From: Amorphophallus konjac
Lineage: Eukaryota; Streptophyta; Magnoliopsida; Alismatales; Araceae
Reading direction: 5' to 3'
DNA length: 64,000 nt
Assembly (NCBI GenBank): GCA_022559845.1
Contig: CM040117.1
Span: forward strand, 142,294,732 to 142,358,731
The translations under genes and the position numbers were made by a program. Positions 21,291 to 31,363 of the stretch are shown in pieces. The notes under the pieces were generated by a model. It made no database searches, was not told the DNA's origin, and was given only the letters and a program-made list of their open reading frames with translations. Position 1 is the first letter of the stretch, and every line of letters begins with the position of its first letter.

Positions 21291-21576
21291 AAAGGGGGTC
21301 GACCCACTTCTGTCCAGACTATGCTAAAAGGTTCAGCATCACCTATTGTACAGACTAAAATCAAGCAATCCAGATAAAATGCAATTATGAAATGCATCAA
21401 CAATTATGAAATGCACCAATGCACACACCACACAGCCTCAGCATGTTCGTTGGTTATGTAATTCAGATAAGATGTTCAATGAAACATACATATGCAACAA
21501 AAATAGATTTATATGCAGACTCAAACAGATGATGACTTATAGTGTTTGCTATCATCAAAATCACAGGGACACAACA

Positions 21577-24109
21577 GTTCTTGCCATCTCCTTGGGATGG
21601 GTCGACCCTCTGGTTAATCCTAGTTGAACTTGGAACCGGTGTGTGCTTTGCATGATCAATCTTGAATGTGAAATTGAACTTAATTTTCTAAGACTGACTT
21701 GGAACTCTGAAATGGATTGCTTTCATCTATTTGATATGTGAGGATTTGGTATTTAATAAAATGCTTTCATTGATATGTTTTATGGGTCTTGTTTGGTTAG
21801 CTTCATTTCTGCACGGACTTTGTTCTATGTTGCACAGACTTTGTTCTGTGTTTGCACAGACTTTGGGGTTATGTGCATCGACCCATCCTTTACATCTCTA
21901 TACATATGCACAAACCTTATTTTCCATGTGCTTAGACTTGTGCTGTTCATCTGCATAACTTGAATATTGACATGCTTCTGAATTTTCAGAATCGGCTGGT
22001 TCATATTCCCCACGTTATGCTGGATCCAAGTAAGAGTCAATTTTGGATCATTGGTAATATTCCTCTTATCTTGAGTTGGGAAATATGAGTCTTCAAAGTG
22101 CATTCATGATTATTTCTCATAGATTCTTAAGTTGGACTGAACTTTGGATGAATGGGTCTTATCTGGAACCTTTGCATTGATCAAAGTCTTGAATGACTAG
22201 TTGGTCAAGTGTAGGATTAATTTGAATATTGGTCTCACTCCATTGGGTTGTGAAAGTGCAGGTTGCTTTGGACTGACTTAGCAACTCATGAGAGGATTGA
22301 TTGAACAAATTTTTTAATAGCCCTTCATGCATGAAGTTAATTTTCCAAATGAGATTATGTGGTGTGGATGAGTTGAAACACTCTAGTTTAACCTCACAAT
22401 TGAATGCATCACATGGTTCTTATAACAGGTTGAAGAAATCTTGAAGAGGTGATTGAATATTTTAGTAGGATTAACAAAAGATTGACATGATTTCATTTGG
22501 GTTCAAAGTGTAGGTTTTAATATGCTTACAAACTCTTGACACCCATGGTAACCTTCCATTTCCATTTACATTCTTTTGAACCTTTGTTAAAACTTTGTGA
22601 ACCAAGTTTCATTCATTGTTTTAGATTCCCTCTAACCATGCTATCTATCTTGGTAAATCATGCTTTGCATGGGGTTGATAGGGTGTCATTGGCCTTGGGC
22701 TTAATTGGACTGCATTATGCAATTTTCTGAATGTAAACTGCAAGAGTCGACCCCTGGGGTCTACTCTTGGAGGCCTGGGGTCTGTTTTCTATGAAAACAG
22801 AACCCCCGGTAAAAAGTGTCAACCACAGAGGTCGACACTTTACCATGGGTCCTATTTTTATATAATGGGACAGTAGCTAGTGAGGAAAGTGTCGACCCCG
22901 GGCGACCTGAATCGGGTTTGCCGGTTTGGTTTCAAACGATGGATTTGATGGTCCGATTGGCTTGACCTTTTACCCCTTTACCCCTAGGGTTTCTACCCTT
23001 GGTTGGGTGTGTTTTTGAGAGGGCTTTAGCATGGGTATTATGATCCTAAGTTGTTGTTTCCTCTTGGGTATATCTATATTATGATTTCCATCAGAAGAAT
23101 GAAGTGGGGCTAATATTTTCCATCTGCTTGCACGAACAGAGGGAGAGCATGATTCATCTACTGGAGGAGGAAGGAGGAGCCGCTCCAGACTGGTTTTCAA
23201 GACCCAGCATCCAGATCTGGAGGTGCTGCAGCTGCTCTTCACCCTCTGCTGATTTGGGCACCCATCTCTTCAAGGGACTGGCGACTTCCACCCATGGTCT
23301 ATTCGTTCCATAGCACCCTTCCAAAGTAACTCCGAGTTGTGTTGAAGATAAAGGGGGAAAATCTTGTTAACTCTTTTCCTCATCTTCATTAGAGCATAGA
23401 TCAATATTTGGGGGTTTATTGTATATCTTCTCTTTTCATTAAATTGAGAATATGCTGTGTGTGGGCGGAGTTGTAGCTCCGCGTGTGTGGTTTTATTGTG
23501 GGGAAAGGCTCCCCGTGTTTGGTTCTGTGTAGATGGAGCTATGTCTCTGTGTGGTCTTGTGTCCGGGGTACGTTCCTCGACCATGCGTGTGTGTATGCTG
23601 CAGTGGTAGCGTTTTGAGGCAAGGCCTCGTGCCGTCATGCGTTTATTACTGCGGAAGCAGCGTGTGCGTTGTTGGGGTTTTATCCCCGTGTTGCTACGTA
23701 AGTAGTGTGTAATGAAGCCTCACCGGGTTCTGGTGAGGGGTGGATGTAGGGAGCCCGTCGTAGTCCCGAACCACCTAAAAATCTCATGTTTCGTGTGATT
23801 ACCTGTGTGATTGATCATTTCTTCTATCTCCCTTCACAGGTCCATTAAATAGATTTTTAATTCACTGCATCATCGCACCTCGCTTCATCCGCTATCTGTG
23901 CTGGGCTTGATTTCATTGAGCACCTGCATTATCTATCCGTGTGAGATCGGAAAGATTGAGAGAACATCTTTAATCTCATGTCTATTCAGGCTAATCGACT
24001 CTAGTATTTTAATTCCGCTGTGTTAAGCCAAGAAAGTTTTTAAAATCTGCCATCTCGGCAAGGGGACAATTCAACCCCCCTTCTTGTTTGCCATCTCTCT
24101 AGGCTAACA
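21577..24109 (+). repeat. LTR D, 3' portion of a third, more diverged Sirevirus-like LTR
   Basis: Ends TCTAGGCTAACA at 24109, preceded by a run of C (24075), like LTRs A and B. TATATAAT at about 22858-22865 is a likely TATA box. 23465-23775 holds a hairpin chain and the GGTGG/CCACC stem (23739-23775), whose flanks match LTR A (GAAGCCTCAC before, GAACCACCTAAAAATC after). A few TGCACAGACTTTG copies (about 21810-21870) resemble the U3 motif in reverse orientation. Element C appears to have inserted here at 21576/21577, so D's left part is elsewhere. No gene is seen. 22740-22910 contains several TCGACCC motifs. Confidence 0.65.
23465..23775 (+). repeat. Hairpin chain of LTR D
   Basis: Inverted repeats: GCGGAG/CTCCGC 23465-23482; GGGGA/TCCCC 23500-23514; GAGGC/GCCTC 23616-23628; CTGC/GCAG 23649-23660; GGGG/CCCC about 23673-23687; CTCACC/GGTGAG about 23720-23737; then GGTGG/CCACC 23739-23775 with inner GGGA/TCCC. 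Linkers are TG-rich. Sequence is unlike A and C except near the 3' end, while the arrangement of stems is similar. Confidence 0.7.
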
Positions 24110-24338
24110 CACATGATTTACCGCATTCGCATGATTTTATCTTATTCTTTAGAGCTAAAATCCTAATCACTTTAATATTGCTAATCGTGTTGATGCGAAG
24201 ATACCTACTAGGCAAGTGTGCTCATTACCTACTTTTCAATCATTTCAGGGGATGCAAGTAGTTTGGATTCGGATTTGAGTTATTCAAGTGATGGGTCCGA
24301 GAGCGAATGAAAGTCACATAAGATTGAGATAAGACTTA

Positions 24339-25616
24339 TAGGGTGTTTGGTTACGTTTTTTCCCTCTTTCTCTCTCAAATTTAAAAAAGAGAGAGAGAAC
24401 TCACTTATGGGGTGTTTGGTATGACTCTCCTAAATTTTAGAGAGAGAATTTACTCCCATACAAATCTTCCTAAAAAAAAACAACTTCCTACCAATTTTTT
24501 TTTGAAACCGCACATTCTCCCACGTGTGTCCCCTCCCCCTCCCTCGACCGACCGGATCCCCCCTCCCCTCCCCGACCGGCTCCGGTGACCACCCCCCTGG
24601 CCCCCCTCCCTTCCCCGTCCCCGGCGAACCCCCCTCCCTTCCCCGTCCCCGGCGACCACCCCCCCCCCCCCCGCGGCCCCCCTCCCTTCCCCATCCCCGG
24701 CGAACCCCCCCTCCCCCTCCCCTCCCCTCCCTGGCGCCCCCTGCGGCCCCCTCCCCTCCCCCCGACGGTGCCCCCCTCGACGGCGGCCCCCTCCCCTCCC
24801 CCTGACGGTGCCCCCCCGACGGCGGCCCCCTCCCCTCCCCCCGACGGTGCCCCCCCGACGGCGGCCCCCTCCCCTCCCTTGGTAACTCCCCCCGCCCTGC
24901 GGTGCCCTCCCCTCCACCGGCGGCCCCCCCCTCTTCTGCTCTCTCTCTCTTTCCCACTCTCTCCGTCCCCTCTCTCTCTCTCTCACTTCGTCCTCTCTCT
25001 CTCTCTCTCTCTCTCCACGGCACCCTCCCCTCCTGACGGCTTCCACCCCCCCTTGCGTCGCCCTCCCCTCCCCTGACGGCTTCCCCCTACCCCTGCGGCA
25101 CCCTCCCCTCGCCCCGACGGCTTCCCCCTCCCCCTTGCGGCACCCTCCCCTCCCCCCGACGGCCCCCCCTCCCCCCCCGACGGCGGCCCCCTCCCCTCCC
25201 CCGGTAGCTCCCCCCGCCCTGCGGTGCCCTCCCCTCCCCCGGCGGCTTCCCCCCCCCCTCTTCTGCTCTCTCTCCCACTCTCTCCGTCCTCTCTCTCTCT
25301 CTCTCTCACTCACTCTCTCTCTCTGTGCAACTGTCGGAGGTGCCGGCGACCCGAGGGGAAGACCCCCCTCCCCCTCCACAGCCCCCCCTCCAGCGTTTCG
25401 TCGTGTGCAAGGAGGATGAAGGCTACGACGGAGGAATTCCAGATCACATGGAGAGTTATCTGACAAACACATCTACACAAATTTTAAAATTTACGACACT
25501 GCTGCCAAACAGAAAGCGTCAGTTTTTATCAATTTTAAATTTTAAGTCAAAAATTATGTTGACATACGTTTTTAGATAGAAATAGATTTTAAAAAAAACT
25601 GCTCCCAAACACCCCA
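24339..25616. mobile_element. PIF/Harbinger-like (Tourist-type) non-autonomous element with GC-rich cargo
   Basis: Flanked by TTA on both sides (24336-24338 and 25617-25619); the 3' LTR of E shows the empty site. Left end TAGGGTGTTTGG, right end CCAAACACCCCA. A second copy of the left end, TGGGGTGTTTGG preceded by TTA (24405-24419), matches the right end perfectly, so the true element may be 24408-25616 with a 72-bp extra left piece. The interior (about 24530-25440) is an extreme C-rich tract with CCGACGG units and CT runs. A block near 24850-25010 is repeated near 25170-25320. Open frames here encode Gly/Arg or Pro/Ser runs and are not convincing genes. The tract looks like amplified simple sequence or captured, degenerated coding DNA. 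Confidence 0.65.
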
Positions 25617-25783
25617 TTAGGAAGTCAATAATGTCTAGATCGAGTTCATGTAATTTTATTTTTATTGAGTCAAATAGATTTAAGAAAGATGAATAGTTGA
25701 TGTACTCGGATTATTATTTTATTAATAAAAGTGAATGTTTGAGTAAATTATTGTGCAATTAGAAAGAATAAAAAACTATCATA

Positions 25784-26667
25784 ATGAGAAACGGGGTCGA
25801 ACTCTCTCTAAATTCTAGAGTGAGAAGCTCTAGTTTTTTCCTCCCGCCAATCCTCTTTTTCCGACCTTCGTCTTCCTCCCGCTGGCGAAAGACCGTATAT
25901 GGATTGGCTCGGAAGGTGGGGGTTTCTGGTAGAAAATCAGCTATCACAGAGTCCCACACTTATGTTCGATCTGCCATAAGAGTGGACACATGGAAAGCCA
26001 ATGCAAAAAAAAGCAGAGTATCAAATTAGTACACAAGAAATCTCTGGATAATAATGCTCCTTATGCATTTTAGAAAGTGAATCATCAAGAATACAGGCCC
26101 CGGATGTACAACTCTTCAGGTGTTAAAGCTATGGATACAGATATTAATAGATTTTCATCATTAGCCGAAGATTCTGAATCTGAGGAAGCAATATTAAAAG
26201 ATAAATCACTCAGTGGAGAGAACAAGCTCGTTGATAACTGTCAGCACCTTGTATCAAATTCTCCGAACCAAGTAGGACATGATGGTCCCTCATCTTATGT
26301 TTGTGCAAATGTCACTGCAGAAACATTAGCAAGTGATTTAGTACAAAGAGAGAAAGAATTGATCTCAATCGAGCTTCCTTCAATCCATTGCAACAAGGGC
26401 ACAATACAACATGAGTTGTCTAAGCAATCTTCAACCATTATATCTACTGTATGTGTGGTTAGTTCAGAAGATATATCTACACTTTCAAATATGGAGAACT
26501 CAAAGATGCTCAGTCAAGGGAATGTTGTAAGTAAATTTCCTCCCCAAGAATTGAAAACAGATGAGATTTCTGTACTTCCAGGTCTACTGTTCAGTGATGC
26601 TCGATTAACTAGAGCTAAGGCTAAGAAATTAGCTACCCACTCAAACTTCAGTATTAATCATGATTAA
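25784..26667 (+). pseudogene. LINE ORF1 remnant with one CCHC zinc knuckle
   Basis: ORF1 proteins of plant L1 elements bind the element RNA. Here only the C-terminal half is recognisable. A CX2CX4HX4C knuckle (CSICHKSGHMESQC) is encoded at 25963-26004, in the same frame as the long tail 26077-26667. A TAG near 26070 interrupts that frame. The usual N-terminal DUF4283-like domain is absent, so the ORF is truncated. The tail is Ser-rich and hydrophilic without other motifs. The frame ends at 26667, overlapping the ORF2 start (26660) by 8 bases, a normal LINE arrangement. The upstream short frame 25784-26029 has a different phase and is probably not the protein. Confidence 0.65.
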
Positions 26668-29600
26668 CTCAGCATTGATATGGAATGTAAGAGGCATAGG
26701 GAATAAAGCTACTGTTAGAAGCTTGGCTCAATATATTAGAGAATATGATATCTGTGTTGCTGCTATATCAGAACCCAGAATCAAAATAATGAGAGCACAA
26801 AATGTGGCTCGACGTATCAATTTATTGTTGTTCATTGGAAATAATGGAGAACTCTCCAAGATTTGGCTATTTCACAAGCCCAATATATGTTTTGATGTTA
26901 TTGCACTACATACACAATATCTGACTGTGGCCTACAAAGAAAATAATGCAGATACATTGTTGCTCACTGTGATATATGCCTCATGCAATGTGAGAGATCG
27001 TAGAGATTTATTTGATTCTCTTATGGAATTTAGTCAAAATGTAAACACTCCTTGGATTATAGGAGGGGACTTTAATTGCATTGTATCTCCTGAGGAGAAA
27101 ATGGGTGGTTCCCTTTCTTCAACAATTTCTATGACAGATTTTCATGGCTTTATATCCAATGTGGGACTAACTGATGTTGGTTATATTGGATCCAAATTTA
27201 CATGGACAAACAATCAGACTGGGTCTTCCCACATTAAAGCTCGGTTGGACAGGGTGCTATTAAATTCTTACTGGATTCAATCAAGTCAAAATATGGTTGT
27301 TAAGCATCTGAACAGAGATCCCTCTGATCATGCTCCATTGCTCATACATATGGCTCCTACACAGTCTGCCCCAGGGAGATTCCTTTATCAGCAAATGTGG
27401 CACACGCATGAAGGCTTTCTGAAATTTATTAAAGAGCATTGGTTTAAAAGCATTCACACTGATGTTCACCCTTTCCATTCCCTTTAGAGGAAATTGAGAG
27501 ATTTGAAGATAGCATTAAGAATTTGGAATAAATAAGTATTTGGAGATATTAACAAGGCAAAGGATGCTGCTGCTGAACAGGTTGATATAGCCTAATCCTG
27601 CTTTGATAACAATCCAACTGTGGATAACAGAATTAATCTTCAGAAGGCCAATGCTCACATGCGCCTTATTCAGACCAAAGAGGAAATTTTTTGGTATCAA
27701 AAATCTAGAGTACAATGGATGTCTTATGGAGATAGAAACACTCAATTTTTTCATCATTACACTAAGGTCAAAAGGCAGAGAAATTATGTGCATAAACTGA
27801 AGATAAATGGTGAAGGGGTGGAAGATCAGGACATATTGTTAAATGGTGCAGTGGACTACTTTAAAAGTCTATTAACAACTGAAGTTCAAAGCATAGATGA
27901 AGAACTTCTTCCTGTGATTCCTCGGATGATAACTGAGGAACAAAACAGAATGTTATGTTCTATTCCATTGACAGAAGAGATTGAAGCTTTAGTATTTTCT
28001 TTACCTGGAAATAGTTCCCCTGGTCCGGATGGATTCAGTGGGAGCTTTTTCATCCACTGTTGGGACATTATTGAAGATGATGTTGTTAGAGCTGTTCAAA
28101 GCTTCTTTCAAGGATGGGGATTACCTAAAGGTGTCACTTCTTCTATTTTATGTCTGATTCTGAAGGTATATAATCCCTCATCATATATTGAGTTTAGGCC
28201 AGTGAGTTTATGCAATTTCACATACAAAATTGTCTCCAAAATTATTTGTGATCGAATTAGAAATATATTGCCTCTCATTATATCAAATGAGCAAAGTGGC
28301 TTCATTAGTGGAAGGCAAATTACTGAGAATTTCTTACTGGCCAAGGAAATGTTTATGGAGTTGGACAGACCAATCAGAGGTCATAATATGCTACTCAAAC
28401 TTGACATGGCTAAAGCATATGACCAGATAGAATGGGATTTTCTACTCATGGTTCTGAGAAAATTTGGATTCTCTAATAGATTTATTTCTTTAATTGCCCA
28501 AATGGTATCCAATTGTTGGTTCTCTATTTCTCTCAATGGAGTTTCTTGTGGCTATTTCAAATCTTCTAGAGCGGTTAGACAAGGAGATCCCTTAGCCCCT
28601 GCCCTTTTTATTATTGCAGAAGAAGTCTTAAGTAGGGGACTGCATTATCTTTTTCATAATGGATAGTGCAAATATTTCCACCTTCCTCGAGGTGTTCAAC
28701 AGATTTCACATATCCTTTATGCTGACGATTCAATAATTTTCATGAATGGTGAAGTTTCATCTCTTAAACAGCTGTTGCAGTTTTTGGAAAAATATAAAAG
28801 TTCCTCTGGTCAAAAACTAAATGCCCAAAAAAGCTGTTTCATGGTTGCAAAAAAGATGCCTCGAAGTTCCATAGATAGAATAAGCAGATTGACAGGATAT
28901 CAGCACAAAACTGGTAGTATTAATTTCTTGGGCATTCCTCTTTTTAAAGGAAGAGCAAAAATTCCCCATTTCAAGTATTTGATTGATAAAATTAATGCCA
29001 GACTGGATGTATGGCAAAGCAAACTGTTATCCTAGGCAGGAAGATTAATTCTGATCCGAGTGGTCCTAGCTTCTATTCCTATATACAGTGCCAGTGCAGC
29101 TTCTATTCCGTATACCATACTTAAACAAATTGAGAGTATCTGTTCCAATTTTTTCTGGCAGGGATATGAAAATGCCCATAGGAAGCACTGGGTGTCATGG
29201 AATAAAATATGTTGTCCCACTTCTGAGGGTGGATTAGGGATCCGAAGCCAATCCGATATGCAAATGTGTTTTTATGTCAGGTCACTTTGGCAATCAGTCC
29301 ACAGTAATTCACTTTGGGCCAGGTTTGCTAGAAGCAAATATTTTAATGGTTTACATATATCAGACTGTAATACTCCATTCCCTGCTGGCATAAAAACAAG
29401 AGATTTTGAGAAGGCTCGAAACATACTACTAGACAACTCCCGAATCATAGTCTTTACTGGAGCTTCCACTAATTTTCTGAAAGACAATTAGTACAATAAT
29501 AAGCCTCTGTCTGTCATTCTGAATATACAGAATTCTCATATTCTTGAAGACTGCTCTGTTCAGGATGCAATGGCTAACCTTCAACATACAGTCTGGCAAT

Positions 29601-30811
29601 ATTTGATAAATCAACAGTTGAGAGGTGCAGTACAGAGCTTCCATTTACAAAATGGTGAAGATGTTCCAATTTGGTCTCTTACCAACTGAGGTAAATTTAG
29701 TATCAAATCAACATACACCTTCATTACAGAACAGTCACAAAGGCAGGATATAATGTATAGCAAAATTTGGAATTTAAAATTCCCTCGGACATCTATGTTT
29801 TGTTGGAAACTTCTGAAGCATGCAGTCCCTGTGGACAAACAAGTTCAAAAATGTGGTATCAACATTGCTTCCAACTGTGTATGCTGTATAAACTCCCATG
29901 AAGTTGAGGATGAAAATCACTTATTCATTGATGGTGAGATAGCAAAATTTCTGTGGTCCAAACTCTCCTCATTGGTTATTTCCTCCTACTTGGAAATTCC
30001 CACTATCTGCAGAAGGTTAAAATTTATTGTTAATGAGGTTGATCTGAACAAACCCGAAGGATTTGTTTCATTGCTAGTGTCTATAATGATAGTTTGGGAA
30101 ATATGGAAATTCAGATGTCAAGCCAGATATGAAGGGACCAGAACTAATCCAGAAAAGTCCTTTGAACAAATCATTGCTGATACAAATTTTATTGTGAATC
30201 AGATCAACTTTAAACATGTAACTAGCAGAGAATATCGGACAGTATTGCAAAGCTTTGGTATATCAACTAGCAGCCACCTTTCAACATTCATTCTTGTCCG
30301 ATGGAAAGCTCCTGACAGAGATTTCATTTTAAATGTAGATGGAGCCAACAAAGGCAATCCAGGTTCTGCTAGGGGAGGAGGATGTTTCAGGGATCAATTT
30401 GGCCAGTTAAAGCTTGGTTTTTCATATTTCTACGGAGTTGGATCTAATATGGTGGTAGAAGGTCGAGCCCTTTTAGATGGCCTTCGACTTGCACAACACT
30501 ACAACATCAATTTATCAGGCATTTCTACATTCTCCATGGCATTAATAATGCTGTTGAAAAACAAAAATGACCCTCCTTGGTCTCTTATTCCGTGGTGGGA
30601 CTCTTTGCAACAAGCTATCTCTTCTTTTCATTGCCCCATTATCCATTCATATAGAGAGGGGAACCAGCTAGCGGATGCACTTGCCAACATTGCTGTGCAG
30701 GCAGAATGCAATCAAGAATTCAATTCAATTGGGGAGCTACCCATAAGAGCGAAAGCATATGCCATTGCAGATGCCAAAGGCATTCCTAACTTTCGTAGAA
30801 AGCTTGTATAG
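26660..30811 (+). pseudogene. LINE ORF2: AP endonuclease, reverse transcriptase, zf-RVT, RNase H
   Basis: One frame throughout (no frameshift seen), broken by about seven stops: 27485, 27533, 27593, 28664, 29033, 29489 and 29687. The endonuclease (26660-27360) shows WNVRG, SEPR, GGDFN, FTW, LDRVL and SDHAPL and would nick target DNA. RT (27620-29030) shows SPGPDGF, RPVSL, SGFISGRQI, LDMAKAYD, RQGDPLAP and YADD (28718-28729). zf-RVT lies at about 29753-29960 (FCWK, CVCC). RNase H (30325-30700) has VDGA, EGRALLDGL and NQLADALANIA, but the third acidic site, normally in a TDS motif, reads TFS, so a catalytic Asp is lost. At least four of the stops sit where a Trp is expected. Inactive. Confidence 0.9.
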
Positions 30812-31130
30812 GATGTTATTTTGAATTTCATGATTGTACAGCAAAGGCTATGCCTTTTAGAAATGTAAATCCTTTGAAAAATCAATAAAATAAAGCATCA
30901 CGTGGTAATTTGGTGGAGTGGGAACATTCCCTTCCTTTGGAATGGGGGTGCACTCTCCCTTATGCCACTTGATGACTTGGATTTATATAAAAAAAGAGTA
31001 AATTATTGTGCAATTGCATCTTATGTGTGATTGTCTTGTGCTCTGATTATTCTTGCTTGCAAGAGGCTTACCATGCCAGCTGTTCACAATTCCCGAGATT
31101 GTCTTTCGCTGTATTAAAAGCTCGGGGCGT

Positions 31131-31154
31131 GACAGTTAAGTTGGTATCAGAGCC
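31131..31154 (+). other. 5' LTR end and primer-binding site of element E
   Basis: The LTR ends GGGGCGTGACA at 31134. TTGGTATCAGAGCC at 31141-31154 matches initiator-Met tRNA. Fixes the start of the internal region; 31155-31363 is leader without a gene. Confidence 0.9.
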
Positions 31155-31363
31155 TAAGTCTAAGGACTTAGGGAGAAAAGTCATGTCATAGGATAAGTCC
31201 AAGGTTTTAGCACCCATACCTATGAACTAAGGAAAAAATTTCTCCACCCATGTGAGAATTGGGTAGAGCCGGGGATAAGATAATAAGTTAGTTCGAGATT
31301 AATCTCTTTTAAAATTCTATGAGAATTAACAACTTGTTATTCTCTCAGGTACCTTATTCTTAT

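Larger units (their letters stand above)
18223..21576 (-). repeat. LTR C, 5' LTR of a Sirevirus-like element in inverted orientation, 3354 bp
   Basis: On the minus strand it starts TGTTGTGTCCCTGTGA (21576) and ends CTGACTCAACA (18223), followed by a PBS. It has the same plan as LTR A: motif array (about 19543-21290), three CACGTG (19356, 19384, 19409), TATA run, CT-rich leader, hairpin chain (18478-18910) and a run of C near the end. A and C therefore form a large imperfect inverted pair across 14.0-21.6 kb. The five bases outside, GTTCT (21577-21581), are the candidate target duplication. Confidence 0.85.
25761..30995 (+). mobile_element. L1-type LINE with 20-bp target duplication
   Basis: Flanked by identical direct repeats GAGTAAATTATTGTGCAATT at 25741-25760 and 30996-31015, with an A-rich tail (ATATAAAAAAA) before the right copy. 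Contains an ORF1 remnant and a full-length ORF2 (endonuclease, RT, RNase H). The sequence before the ORF1 zinc knuckle is only about 200 bp, so the 5' end is shortened or internally deleted. Inserted in the 5' LTR of element E. Confidence 0.92.

Noticed and set aside
24430..25472. Long minus-strand frames rich in Gly/Arg and plus-strand frames rich in Pro/Ser
   Set aside because: Low-complexity C-rich DNA is open in many frames; no domain, no plausible start context.
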